Assembly (NCBI GenBank): GCA_027475525.1 | Contig: JAMWFC010000117.1 | Coordinates: 2,280,183-2,344,182 of the forward strand | DNA: 64,000 bases | Source of the DNA: Macrolepiota albuminosa | Taxonomy: Eukaryota > Basidiomycota > Agaricomycetes > Agaricales > Agaricaceae | Reading direction: 5' to 3' | Shown here: in pieces, positions 32,117 through 43,813 of the stretch | Layout of the letters: each line of letters starts with the position of its first letter | Position numbering within the stretch: position 1 is the stretch's first letter | Made by a program: the position numbers and the translations under genes | Notes under the pieces: generated by a model | Told to the model about the DNA's origin: nothing | Database searches by the model: none | What the model saw: the letters and a program-made list of their open reading frames with translations, nothing else

Positions 32117-34790
32117 CTAATCATGACAACGAGGAGCAATATGCCAGTCTAACGTATCAGCCCACTTAGGCAAGATTTGCGAAATCTCTTCTACGTCCTT
32201 GTCTCCACGTCCAGACAAGCACTTTGGGTTTTGTGAGCAACCACCGAGGTCATCGTGAAAATTGAGCTTACAATGACGATATCTTTATCCTTTGGAAGAG
32301 TCTTCGCAATTCGAACGCCCTCCCAGATAGCGTGTGATGACTCCAAAGCTGTGTCAATGGTCAGCAATAAACTAGGTTTCAATATCAGTCTATATCTCAC
32401 CAGGAATGATCCCCTCACGTTGCGTCAGCAATCTGAACCCACGAAGAGCCTGTTCATCAGTGGCAACAACATACTCCGCCCTTCCAGAGTCTTTTAACCA
32501 AGCATGTTCAGGGCCTACACCAGGATAATCTAACCCAGCGCTGATTGAATGGGTTTCAATAATTTGTCCGGTTTCAGACTGGAGGATGTACGTCCGTACA
32601 CCGTGTAAAACACCGGGCTGGCCCTTGGACAAGGTAGCACTATGCCTGTCGCCGTCAGTACCTGGCATGCGACATTAACCGAGTCGCAAAATTCTTGGAG
32701 ATATTACTCACCTTCTCCCCCTGCTTCAACACCGACAAGTCTAACACCTTCATTTTTAATAAAGTCGTAGAAAGTACCAATGGCGTTGCTTCCGCCACCG
32801 ACGCACGCAACGACGACGTCAGGGAGCTTTCCAGCGGCAACTTGGAGTTGCTGTTTTATCTCCTGGCCGATAACCTTCTGAAAGTCACGAACGATAGTGG
32901 GGAATGGATGCGGGCCGATCGCAGATCCCACAAGGTAGTGTGTAGTAGAGAGATTAGTGACCCAGTCCCGCATGGCTTCATTGACTGCATCCTTCAATGT
33001 ACACGATCCAGATTGCACCGGGACGACCTAATGCAGGAATAGGCACAATCGCAGAAAGACTCGAGACCGAGATAAGATAATCACCTTTCCACCGAGCATT
33101 TCAATCCGGAAGACATTCAAGGCCTGACGCCGAACATCTTCCGCACCCATGTAAACAACGCATTCCATTCCAAATTTAGCGCACACAGTGGCAGTTGCAA
33201 CACCATGCTGACCGGCACCCGTTTCCGCAATTATGCGGGTCTTACCTATACGCCGCGCTAATAGTATCTAGGTTGGTTTTTCAGAGTCAATATAACAGGA
33301 ATGACATGGCAATAAGGGCGTCACACTCACTTGGCCTATAGCATTATTAATTTTATGTGAGCCTGTGTGGTTTCTAGAGAAATTTTTTTAGCTGCCGCAC
33401 ATGATGGAGATGCCGCACTCACAGGTCTTCACGTTTCAACCAAATCTTAGCTCCGCCAGCCTCCTCGGTGAGATTCTGAGCGTAATATAGTTGAGAGGGC
33501 CGATTGATGTATTGAAAATGACTGCGGTACTCTTTCCAAAAGTCTGGATCAGCTATAGCAGACTTGTGAGCTTCTTCAAGCTCTGCAAGACAGTCAACGA
33601 GTGCTTCTGGGACATATTGTCCACCAAATTGACCAAATCTTGCTGGCAATTCTGGTAATTTTGACGTCAAATCAGGTGCAATGGGAGGAGCAGCATCAAG
33701 AGTCTTTTTCAGATGCGAGGAGCGGACGCGGGCAGGCTCTCCTTTTCCACTGATTTCTTTGCAATAATTTTCAACATTCTTTGCAGCCTCGCCAGGAGCA
33801 GAAGTCTTCAGTACGTGGACTAGGCGACTTCCAATCACAACACCATCGGCACCAGCATCGGAAACGACATTGAAATGATCGCGCGTCGCAACACCAAAGC
33901 CAACAGCGAGGGGAACAGTCGCGAATTCGCGGACTCGAGCGATAATATCAGGTAGTTCTGTATTGAGCGTACCAGTCACAGAAGATCCCGTTGTGCCCAT
34001 CTGAAAGTCATTCAGTTGGAGTGCGCATCATTTATAGGACAATAGTCAGATTATCCACCTTCGAAACGATGTAAATAAATGAGTCTGCTATCGACGAAAG
34101 GAACTTTATACGCGGCACTGTCGTCGAAGGCGCGATCAAAGGCACGTAAGAAAGGCTTTCGGAGCTGTGAGTAAGGTTCGAGGACCATTGGATAGAACTG
34201 ACTTTGCCTTCCTGCATTTTTCGCGGAAGGTGAGAGCTTCTTCAGGAGGTAGATCAACCATGATAAAACCACTCGCGCCAGCTTCTGCTGCATCCTGGAT
34301 GGCCTTGTCTTCTCCATAGGCAAGTATAGGGTTGTAATATCCTGATGGAGGTATCAGTATCCCAGCGTAAACCCATTACAAGTGAACCAACCCATTAAAG
34401 CGACAGGGACAGTGAGACCTTGATTTCGAGCTTTTTTGAGTAGTTGAAGAGTAGCAGACAAGCCAACATTGTTCCTGAGAGCGACCTATGACAGATCAGA
34501 AAGTACTGAAGATATGTATCGTGGTACACACTGTATTAGTTTCTTGAATGGCAGGTCCATCAGCCATGGGGTCAGAGAAGGGCATTCCCAGCTCTATGAT
34601 ATCTGCACCGCCGGTTTGCATTGCAAGTAGTATCGGGACTGTGTCATCGGGTGTGGGGTAACCAGCAGTGACAAAGGTTACAAGTGCAGGTGTGTCCTAT
34701 GGGTATGGGGTGAGTTGCAGATCGTTCGTACAGGTGAATTACGCATACTTGTGCTTTCTTCTCTTGAAAAACTTTAGAAAAGGCCTCCAT
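32117..34790 (-). CDS. TRP5: Tryptophan synthase, fused alpha-beta (TRP5)
   Basis: Bifunctional enzyme for the last two steps of tryptophan synthesis. The alpha part cleaves indole-glycerol phosphate and the beta part condenses indole with serine using pyridoxal phosphate. The order alpha then beta is the fungal fusion. ATG 34790 opens [14 protein letters not shown]. The alpha part has [20 protein letters not shown] (catalytic Glu and Asp), [20 protein letters not shown] and [13 protein letters not shown] linker precedes [20 protein letters not shown]. The beta part has [18 protein letters not shown] (PLP lysine in SHKINN, split by introns), [40 protein letters not shown] and [16 protein letters not shown]. 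Stop at 32117. About ten introns. Seam 14 duplicates the first codons and start region. Confidence 0.97.
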
Positions 34791-34925
34791 GATAGTAAGA
34801 GGATGTGGGCAAGCCACGTGCCAATTGATTTAGATTTATATCTAACGGCTTTAGAAAAGGCCTCCATGATAGTAAGAGGATGTGGGCAAGCCACGTGCCA
34901 ATTGATTTAGATTTATATCTAACGG
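34772..34925. repeat. 77-bp exact tandem duplication (seam 14)
   Basis: Bases 34772-34848 are repeated exactly at 34849-34925. It duplicates the TRP5 start codon with its first six codons and part of the leader. Only the copy at 34790 is joined to the rest of the gene. Confidence 0.9.
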
Positions 34926-35063
34926 ATAAACTTTTTCTACTTCTAGATGACCCCTCGAAACCAGCTAAATGCGTTGTAATCCCGCCGCACAGCTGCCGCT
35001 CAATAGCGTGAGCGTCTCTGATGAGACATACTGACAGCTTCGCTGATATTTTTTCTGTATAGT
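34791..35063. promoter_or_regulatory. Shared divergent promoter of TRP5 and asparaginase
   Basis: The only DNA between the TRP5 start (minus) and the asparaginase start (plus) is 273 bp, or about 196 bp after removing the 77-bp seam. It contains ATTTATATCTAACGG near 34910. Co-regulation of two amino-acid metabolism genes is an inference from the arrangement. Confidence 0.5.
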
Positions 35064-37620
35064 ATGCGTGATATCTCAAGGACCTTAACTCAGGAGATCA
35101 TCCATGATAGGGTTGATGATATCAAAGCCATGAAGATCCAAGACGAGCGGTGTGTTTTGGATACCACACAGCCAGTGTATGAGTCTCGGGTTCTTGTAAT
35201 ATACACAGGTATGACTCAACGATAATTTTCTGCTTACTAACCCGTGGTCATAGGAGGTACAATTGGCATGCTGGTTGGCCAGCATGGCTACGTTCCAGAA
35301 GCATATTTTCTAACAGAGACTCTGAGAAGCCAGACAAGGTTCCATGATCCTCAACAAGACTCCTTGTTCTCTAATTCGAGTTCTGTGCAAGGCTTCAGAA
35401 ACTGGAGCAGCGGCAGTGGCAGAACAACCCCACAGGATTGGCCAGGCGTCGCAAGTTCTAATAGCGAGCCACAGAGAACGTTACTCGTGCGATCATCCCG
35501 ACCTATTGGCTTACCTGTCACAGTGTTGAGCCAGCAGCAACGCAATAAGCCAACGTGCATCCAGGTTTCGGAGAATGTCTATGAAGCTCATCTTCCGTGT
35601 CTGATCACGCCGCGTAGCACGGTTCCAGGTGGAACAGGAACTAGATCAATCAGATACGCTATTTTGGAGGTAAATTGATCTGTTTTGTGGTGTTTCGTAC
35701 GATAACATGGCCCTGGCTAGTGGAATCCCTTGTTAGACAGCAGCAATGTTGAAATAGATGGTAGGACGCTCCACTTCACTCGCTTCACGGATCATCAAAA
35801 ATTGCATCTATATCAGATTGGGTTCGCATTGCTACTGAAATTGAACTCAACTATGCATTTGATGCATTCTTGGTCCTCCACGGCACAGATACAATGGCGT
35901 ATTCTGCGAGTGCCCTGAGTTTCATGCTAGAAGACCTTGGCAAGACTGTTGTCAGTATTGTTTTCTATTCTACCCTTCAGTGCCTATCGATGTATCGATT
36001 CTCAGATCCTGACAGGCGCCCAAATCCCTATGTCACAGCTTCGAAATGATGCTGTTGATAATTTTATAGGAGCGCTCACAATTGCTGGTCACTACATTAT
36101 ACCAGGTATCTACGGTGGGATCGGATCGCATTTTTCGGCTAATTACTTGAAAAGAATGCAGTATTTACTTTAACCATACCCTCTACAGAGGAAACAGGAC
36201 CTCAAAGATGTCCTCTTATGATCTGAGTGCATTTTCTAGCCCTAATTTCCCGCCTCTTGTGGATGGTGCGTTGCTCAGACTAGGTTCTTTGAAATGGGCC
36301 TATTAATTCAAATTCCCAAATAGTGAGCATTGAAATTGTTGTTAATTGGAATAACGTCCTCCGGCAAACTGGTGTTCGCCGTTTTAGAGCCCATAAAAGT
36401 AAGCCTCCCTGGATGTACGGCCACCGCGCATTCAACGCTCTTAGAGATGAGTCCCCATGTAGCAACTTTACGCCTTTTCCCGGGTATATCAACGGCAACT
36501 ATCAAAGCATTTTTATCGCCACCAATACGCGGGGTAATATTGGAGACTTTTGGTGCCGGCAACGCCCCACAGCGCACGGATCTGTTGCAGGTGCTTGGCG
36601 AGGCCTGCGACCGCGGCGTAGTCGTAGTTGCGATCACACAGTGTCATAAAGGGTCTGTTTCAGATGCATACGAGACAGGAAGGACGTTATTGCAAGCTGG
36701 AGTCGTGCCCGGAAACGATATGACTCCGGAGGTGCCCTTTTTTACAATCTCGAGATGCATCAGAATGCACTTACCTCTTTCTAGTGTGCGCTCACGAAAC
36801 TAAGCTATCTGCTATCAAAACCGGAGCTCTCAATTACTGAAGTTCGCAATCTCATGGCGACATCCTTGCGCGGTGAACTTACGCGATATTCATGTTCGGC
36901 ACCATCCGATCCCGCTTCGATTGAGAGGACCCTTGAGAACATCCAGCATGTCTTATCCAAGTTCGTAAGGTTAACACAACCTGCACCTGCACCTGAACCA
37001 CAAATCACGCTCACATCTGATACACCCATTGAGCCGGCTGCGCGTGATGCGATTGCACCGTGGACTTGGACAGCTGGAGAGGTTACAACGACCGAGGCCG
37101 TGCTAATACCATTCCTAATACATTTAGCGGCAGCCAGAAATGACGTCATTGACATGCGATTCTGCATAGACACTTACAGTGGGAAGGACGGTACAGAAGA
37201 ATCACATAAAGCCTTGAATATTGCTGGGGGCGTCGTCAATTGCCCCGATCCCACAAATGGACAGACGCCGTTACATGCTGCATGTCTTAATGGTTGTGTA
37301 CAAGCTGTTGACTTGTTACTCCGTTCCGGAGCATTGGTTCATCTGCGCGACACACTAGGGCACACAGCGTTGTATTATGTACGTGTGGCCTCATTTTTAA
37401 TTCTGACTTTGGTACTAATCTGTACAACTGTTTCTAGGCCGCTCGACAAGGTCATGAAGTCATTGTTGATAAACTCCTCCAGGCTGGCGCTGCCCTTGGA
37501 GGTGCCGATGAGCCATTTGCCGTCCTCGCGCTGAAAGACGCACTTTCAGCAAGAGATAGAACATCTCAAGGAGTGTGGCATAAGACTGGAGTAAAACTTA
37601 CTGATGACTCAGAGCTCTAA
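35064..37620 (+). CDS. Cytosolic L-asparaginase with C-terminal ankyrin repeats
   Basis: Type I (cytosolic) asparaginase, hydrolysing asparagine to aspartate and ammonia; same architecture as animal ASPG. ATG 35064 opens MRDISRTLTQEIIHDRVDD. After intron 1 the first catalytic motif YTGGTIGMLV appears (nucleophilic Thr). There is an insertion-rich loop. An intron leads to FDAFLVLHGTDTMAYSASAL (second catalytic Thr-Asp), then GKTVILTGAQIPMSQLRNDA, SIYFNHTLYRGNRTSKMSSY and GVILETFGAGNAPQRTDLLQ. The C-terminal half has ankyrin repeats: GQTPLHAACLNGCVQAVDLL, GALVHLRDTLGHTALYYAAR and QGHEVIVDKLLQAGA. It ends LTDDSEL, TAA at 37618-37620. Nine or so introns. Confidence 0.93.
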
Positions 37621-38046
37621 ACTCGCCACAAGTGATAAACGGATCCACAAGGGTTATAAAAAGTCTGCCAACATCCACGCCTTCGGAGGGTATTCTACGA
37701 AGATTTCTGAACTCGAAGGTGACTTGTCCCGGGAGTTGAATGACAATCCCAGGCAAAGATTCAGTCGGAAAAGTAATTTATTGAGGCTAAATTGAGGCTA
37801 AGGATAGAGATAGAATATGTAGTAGCACTGGTGAAATCAAAGGTAGTAAGCATGCAGAAATAAAGTCTACTTTCAAATGTTGCCGAAAACCAGCTCAGAG
37901 ATAACGACCTATATCAGGGGGCGGGGGTGGTTTGTTTATGTACAATCAGGTGGAAGGTAGAGTGATGAATGAGGAGTTTGAAAAACCGGATGATTTAGTC
38001 GGTTTCAGGCCACCCAGACTGAAAACAAGTGAAATCAGTGGGAAGA
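37621..38046. other. Convergent intergenic spacer
   Basis: 426 bp between the 3' ends of asparaginase and the Ca2+/H+ exchanger. A purine-rich stretch GGGGGCGGGGGTGG lies near 37918. Nothing coding is seen. Confidence 0.5.
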
Positions 38047-40143
38047 TTAATATCGGACAAACTTACAAGCAAGAGCGATGACAAAATACAGTGTGACGAG
38101 CCTGTGCTGTGGTCAATGGTCAATTGAGAGAGTAGAACTTTGTATCGTACATGACTCCCTCCATATAATTTGATAGGCCATCCCTGTACTTGAGCTCAGA
38201 CAGCACCATATTGGCAGCAAACAGTAACCTACTGTAGAAGTGTATTCACAAGGAGCACTGAGGCAAAGAATACTATCGTCTGGATAAACGTTAGTTCGAG
38301 ATAATAGGCAAAGCCTTGAACGAGTCACCTCAAAGTCAGCGAAGAAAAGTGTCAACTCATGCCCAGTACTATAAGAAATTAGCTTTGACGTTACAGAGAT
38401 TGAACGAACGCACATCCATCCAACGATGACCAAAAGTGGAATTACAAACGCAGCAATTTGCTAAAGAAAAAAGTTAAGTGCGAAAAGGAAGATATCAATT
38501 GGATTTTACTGACGATTGAGCTGCCTACGCAGACACCAATTGTAATTTCCATCTTATTCCTTATTGCCATAAATATCGCCGTAACATGTTCAGCGGCATT
38601 GCCCTAGATGTTGCATGTAAACCATATTCATCCTGACGTATACCAAGATGGCCTTACAACAATTGGCAGCAGAATAAGACCAATGAAATTTTTTGGAATA
38701 GAATACCGCTCTGCAGTCTCCTCAATGGACGCAACCACTAAAGCACCAGTTCGAAAAATATCGTTTCTCTCACATATGAAGAAACTTACAATAATCAGCG
38801 CAGAACGAAGTTACTACAGTTATGCCAAAGAGACTGTCGCACTCGTTAACGCGGTTGATCCTTAAGAAAATAAGGGCACAGACGCTATCGCAGAGGCAAC
38901 AATGCTCATTTTCTGTTGTTCCTCCTCCTCGTCATTTCTCCTCCTTTGTGATTCAAAGTAGTGTGGATGTGTCTTGAGCTTTGGTATACGCTGGATTAGC
39001 CTTATTCTTGTGCGAGAGAGGTGCGGACTGACTTGGAAGAAGATGTATGCAAAGTAAACACCCAGCAAGAGAACGGCGGTTCCCCTCGATATGGCAAGCA
39101 AACCGGCTTCGGCAGAGAGGCCTGCATTACATATCCGCATGTTTAAAAGGGTAAGTTTTATAAGAATAACTCAGTACCTTTTCCACTATTAGACTGAGTG
39201 CTGTGGTAAGCAGCCGGGATTACAAGTGCTAGTCATTAAGATGAGTTGGTGTATGCATTATACTTGAAACTTCAGCTGACTGATACAGGCCAGAGTCATA
39301 AACTGGTTGAGAAAGTGAATTCAGTTGACAGATGGAAATATAGAGGATAAGGTCGTACAGAGGCAGACCTACTAAGCGTAAGCAGCGCTCCATATCATAT
39401 AATGATAAGCAACTCACGCCTGGGCACCTGTCGCTTGAAACTCAGATTGCTTGAATTTGAAACCAGCTAAAAAAAGAGCTTTATTTTGTTCGATCAATCT
39501 TCATTTGTAAGACTGACCCGCTATGAAGGAACATCCTAGAACCAAAAGGATGTTGGATAGAATAGAGCCCAACATCTGAGACATAATAAATATCCTCATA
39601 TATTAGCATTCAAAGGCAACTTACCGAAGTCTGAACGATGCGCAACTCGCCTATGTAAAGCATTAACAGAAGAAAGGGGGTGTCATATCTTACGATTTAT
39701 TACCTTGAAGCAAGGCGGCCACGCCAACAATTATTTCGACGGCATTGCCGAAAGACGCGTTCAGCAAACCTGCAAGAGTTGGTCCCAACCTTGTGGACAT
39801 CTGTTCCGTCGCGTCTCCGAGAAGCTTACTTTGGAATTAATACTTTGCATGGCCCATGACGTGACTGAAGAGTTACCTTTGCGAGAGGTACAATAGCAAT
39901 AAAACTGAAAATAAACCGAAGTGCCGCATCCCAATTTGAATGGTGAGAGATAAAACTCAAAGGAATGAATACGAGGAGGGTGTTAACCCAGGATTGTAGA
40001 AAGAACCAGCGAAAGGAGTCGATGAATGATGGTTCACCTTCCGAATTGAGAACAGCAAAAGTTCTTCCCATAAAGGGACGAGAAGGAGGAGGTTGAATAC
40101 CATTCTCGGCGCGGCTTAACAGGGGCTGGGTTTCGTCGGTCAT
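38047..40143 (-). CDS. VCX1: Vacuolar Ca2+/H+ exchanger (CAX/VCX1 family)
   Basis: Cation/proton antiporter that loads calcium into the vacuole using the proton gradient. ATG 40143 opens MTDETQPLLSRAENG; an upstream in-frame extension without typical features is not used. Hydrophobic segments begin with SWVNTLLVFIPLSFISHHSN. The two ion-binding repeats are present: LNASFGNAVEIIVGVAALL (c-1) and GNAAEHVTAIFMAIRNKMEI (c-2). Between them are TSMLGSILSNILLVLG-like sequence, SAEAGLLAISRGTAVLLLG and an acidic RRRNDEEEEQQKM loop, the usual hydrophilic acidic segment. The C-terminus after the last intron is LVTLYFVIALACKFVRY, TAA at 38047-38049. About ten short introns, some separating exons of under 50 nt. 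The symbol is by family; the orthologue among fungal CAX paralogues is not resolved. Confidence 0.92.
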
Positions 40144-40560
40144 GGTCAGCAGAAATACAGAGTTGATTCTTGCTGTCGAGGGCAGTGCTCGAACACCACG
40201 TGGGACCGACCCTTCGATCGGGACAGTTGGTATGATTATACAATCGCACACTCATTTTGAACAACAAACTTTTCAACCTTCATTTTTGAACCGGCTGTAT
40301 AGCTATTATTTTATAATCACATAATGAGGTAATTGAAAATTATGCGCGCAGTACTAAATGTGGCCAAAGATACAGCATCTACATCAAGTAGTTGACAACC
40401 GGTCAAAATCATCAAACCACTGTTAGATACAATGGACATGAAATATTGATTTGATCATACAAGATCAACAACATGTACAGGATAGATGCAGAAGACAAAA
40501 GACTCGATACCATTGTTGGCAAAATGTGTATGCGGGTTTGTCATCTTTGACATTGGAAGG
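40144..40560. other. Intergenic DNA before the transposon cluster
   Basis: The exchanger's 5' flank, A/T-rich, with no gene recognised. It runs into a retrotransposon remnant at about 40,570. Confidence 0.5.
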
Positions 40561-40864
40561 GTGAGGCACTACAATGGCTGTTGCAGAAAAATACATTTTT
40601 TATAGTTCATTTCTCTGGCCATCCTCCAGATGATATCCTGGCCTGATCTGGTGCACTCAGTTAGGATGTGGTTCATGTCCTCGGTTGTGCCGCAGTCATG
40701 GCATTTACCTCTTGGTTCATAGCCTGGTATCCTTTCCCATCAGATTCTCAGACTCTTCTTCAGGTTCCCATTTTTCTAATGCCTTTTGAATAATTCCTAA
40801 GTGCCCACTGTTATTCTCTGTGAACGATTCAAAATGTGCACCAGGCTTGCCAGGGTCCCAAAAT
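40561..40864 (-). pseudogene. Non-LTR retrotransposon 3' fragment (zinc-knuckle end)
   Basis: On the minus strand, 40710-40571 reads GYEPRGKCHDCGTTEDMNHI, then LTECTRSGQDIIWRMARE, then a stop. The pattern CxxC...HxxxxC followed by an IW-aromatic helix is the usual C-terminal end of basidiomycete LINE/RNase-H reverse transcriptases. Upstream (to 40860) the frame is broken by stops, and no reverse transcriptase or RNase H core is left. The fragment ends directly at the first Helitron-like unit, which may have inserted into it. Confidence 0.6.
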
Positions 40865-42133
40865 TCTATAATATATGGGACGACGCCTGGGAAAAACTAA
40901 TGCTGACCAAGGCTGACCAAGAACCTTCCTTTTAGGGAAATAACATAAGAGTTGGCTCATTTCAGTATTAGAAATGCTTAGAAAATTCAGATAAAATCAC
41001 TGAAAAATCAGAAAAAATTCGAGGCCTACTGATACACTGACTTGAGTTTTTCTGAGATTTATAAATGCTTAAAGAAATCTGAAAAATTCAATTTAGCTTA
41101 CAATAATGCTCTGAGAGTTGAGGCAAACTGGGATTGAGCACTGAGTGGTGGATTACCGAGGCCTTAACCGAACGAAGTGAGGTTGAGGCTGGGATTAAGC
41201 ATTGAGTTGCGATTACCGAGGCCTTAACCGAACGAAGTGAGGTTGAGGCTGGGATTAAGCATTGAGTTGCGATTACCGAGGCCTTAACCGAACGAAGTGA
41301 GGTTGAGGCTGGGATTAAGCATTGAGTTGCGATTACCGAGGCCTTAACCGAACGAAGTGAGGTTGAGGCTGGGATTAAGCATTGAGTTGTGAAAACCGAG
41401 GCCTTAACCGAACGAAGTGAGGTTGAGGCTGGGATTAAGCATTGAGTTGTGAAAACCGAGGCCTTAACCGAACGAAGTGAGGTTGAGGCTGGGATTAAGC
41501 ATTGAGTTGTGAAAACCGAGGCCTTAACCGAACGAAGTGAGGTTGAGGCTGGGATTAAGCATTGAGTTGTGAAAACCGAGGCCTTAACCGAACGAAGTGA
41601 GGTTGAGGCTGGGATTAAGCATTGAGTTGTGAAAACCGAGGCCTTAACCGAACGAAGTGAGGTTGAGGCTGGGATTAAGCATTGAGTTGTGAAAACCGAG
41701 GCCTTAACCGAACGAAGTGAGGTTGAGGCTGGGATTAAGCATTGAGTTGTGAAAACCGAGGCCTTAACCGAACGAAGTGAGGTTGAGGCTGGGATTAAGC
41801 ATTGAGTTGTGAAAACCGAGGCCTTAACCGAACGAAGTGAGGTTGAGGCTGGGATTAAGCATTGAGTTGTGAAAACCGAGGCCTTAACCGAACGAAGTGA
41901 GGTTGAGGCTGGGATTAAGCACTGAGTTCTCTATACATACTTGGAGCCCTAACCGAACGAAGTGAGGTTAGGGTGGAGGCTTAGTTGGGGGGGGTTTGGG
42001 GGCGAAGCCCCCAACGAGCTACGAAATTCGTGCCGAAGGCACGAATCGTAGCTCGTTTTAGTTGGGGGGGGTTTGGGGGCGAAGCCCCCAACGAGCTACG
42101 AAATTCGTGCCGAAGGCACGAATCGTAGCTCGT
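40865..42133 (+). mobile_element. Helitron-like unit A (non-autonomous)
   Basis: Begins TCTATAATATATGGGACGAC at the edge of the LINE remnant. A GCTGACCAAGGCTGACCAAG motif follows, then an A/T-rich block, 13 copies of a 60-bp minisatellite and a 3' end. The 3' end is made of the CCCTAACC/GGTTAGGG hairpin, a G run, the GGGGGCGAAGCCCCC hairpin and the ACGAGCTACG...CGTAGCTCGT hairpin. It joins unit B head to tail. No coding capacity. The ends match those of autonomous unit E in layout, so it is probably moved in trans. Confidence 0.75.
41161..41940 (+). repeat. 60-bp minisatellite, 13 copies (unit A)
   Basis: Thirteen 60-bp repeats of GCCTTAACCGAACGAAGTGA followed by GGTTGAGGCTGGGATTAAGC and a 20-base linker. 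The first three have linker ATTGAGTTGCGATTACCGAG; the next nine have ATTGAGTTGTGAAAACCGAG; the last grades into the 3' end. Copies within each block are essentially identical, indicating recent expansion. Confidence 0.95.
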
Positions 42134-42134
42134 T
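41981..42134. repeat. 77-bp exact tandem duplication (seam 15)
   Basis: Bases 41981-42057 are repeated exactly at 42058-42134, doubling the terminal hairpins of unit A. Confidence 0.9.
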
Positions 42135-43778
42135 CTATAATATATGGGACGACGCCTGGGAAAAACTAATGCTGACCAAGGCTGACCAAGAACCTTCCTT
42201 TTAGGGAAATAACATAAGAGTTGGCTCATTTCAGTATTAGAAATGCTTAGAAAATTCAGATAAAATCACTGAAAAATCAGAAAAAATTCGAGGCCTACTG
42301 ATACACTGACTTGAGTTTTTCTGAGATTTATAAATGCTTAAAGAAATCTGAAAAATTCAATTTAGCTTACAATAATGCTCTGAGAGTTGAGGCAAACTGG
42401 GATTGAGCACTGAGTGGTGGATTACCGAGGCCTTAACCGAACGAAGTGAGGTTGAGGCTGGGATTAAGCATTGAGTTGCGATTACCGAGGCCTTAACCGA
42501 ACGAAGTGAGGTTGAGGCTGGGATTAAGCATTGAGTTGCGATTACCGAGGCCTTAACCGAACGAAGTGAGGTTGAGGCTGGGATTAAGCATTGAGTTGCG
42601 ATTACCGAGGCCTTAACCGAACGAAGTGAGGTTGAGGCTGGGATTAAGCATTGAGTTGCGATTACCGAGGCCTTAACCGAACGAAGTGAGGTTGAGGCTG
42701 GGATTAAGCATTGAGTTGCGATTACCGAGGCCTTAACCGAACGAAGTGAGGTTGAGGCTGGGATTAAGCATTGAGTTGCGATTACCGAGGCCTTAACCGA
42801 ACGAAGTGAGGTTGAGGCTGGGATTAAGCATTGAGTTGCGATTACCGAGGCCTTAACCGAACGAAGTGAGGTTGAGGCTGGGATTAAGCATTGAGTTGCG
42901 ATTACCGAGGCCTTAACCGAACGAAGTGAGGTTGAGGCTGGGATTAAGCATTGAGTTGCGATTACCGAGGCCTTAACCGAACGAAGTGAGGTTGAGGCTG
43001 GGATTAAGCATTGAGTTGCGATTACCGAGGCCTTAACCGAACGAAGTGAGGTTGAGGCTGGGATTAAGCATTGAGTTGCGATTACCGAGGCCTTAACCGA
43101 ACGAAGTGAGGTTGAGGCTGGGATTAAGCATTGAGTTGCGATTACCGAGGCCTTAACCGAACGAAGTGAGGTTGAGGCTGGGATTAAGCATTGAGTTGCG
43201 ATTACCGAGGCCTTAACCGAACGAAGTGAGGTTGAGGCTGGGATTAAGCATTGAGTTGCGATTACCGAGGCCTTAACCGAACGAAGTGAGGTTGAGGCTG
43301 GGATTAAGCATTGAGTTGCGATTACCGAGGCCTTAACCGAACGAAGTGAGGTTGAGGCTGGGATTAAGCATTGAGTTGCGATTACCGAGGCCTTAACCGA
43401 ACGAAGTGAGGTTGAGGCTGGGATTAAGCATTGAGTTGCGATTACCGAGGCCTTAACCGAACGAAGTGAGGTTGAGGCTGGGATTAAGCAGAGGCTGGGA
43501 TTAAGCATTGAGTTGCGATTACCGAGGCCTTAACCGAACGAAGTGAGGTTGAGGCTGGGATTAAGCACTGAGTTCTCTATACATATTTGGAGCCCTAACC
43601 GAACGAAGTGAGGTTAGGGTGGAGGCTTAGTTGGGGGGGGTTTGGGGGCGAAGCCCCCAACGAGCTACGAAATTCGTGCCGAAGGCACGAATCGTAGCTC
43701 GTCTATATAGAATGGGACAACCGTTTCGTGGGAACTACGAGCTACGAAATTCGTGCCGAAGGCACGAATCGTAGCTCG
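42134..43778 (+). mobile_element. Helitron-like unit B (non-autonomous)
   Basis: Same 5' end and A/T-rich block as unit A, about 19 copies of the 60-bp repeat, and the same three-hairpin 3' end. The following unit has a different 5' subtype (TCTATATAGAATGGGACAAC). Confidence 0.75.
42421..43580 (+). repeat. 60-bp minisatellite, about 19 copies (unit B)
   Basis: Eighteen consecutive repeats with the GCGATTACCGAG linker type. A small irregularity near 43485-43505 repeats GAGGCTGGGATTAAGCA, and one more copy follows. An apparent 383-residue minus-strand ORF through this array (repeats of CLIPASTSLRSVKASVIAT) is a consequence of the 60-bp period and is not annotated as a gene. Confidence 0.95.
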
Positions 43779-43813
43779 TCTATATAGAATGGGACAACCG
43801 TTTCGTGGGAACT
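43660..43813. repeat. 77-bp exact tandem duplication (seam 16)
   Basis: Bases 43660-43736 are repeated at 43737-43813, period 77, spanning the unit B terminal hairpin and the first bases of unit C. Confidence 0.9.

Noticed and set aside
42357..43508. 383-residue minus-strand ORF of perfect 20-residue repeats
   Set aside because: It is the 60-bp minisatellite read in an open frame; 60 is a multiple of three so any stop-free frame stays open. No promoter, domain or unique sequence.
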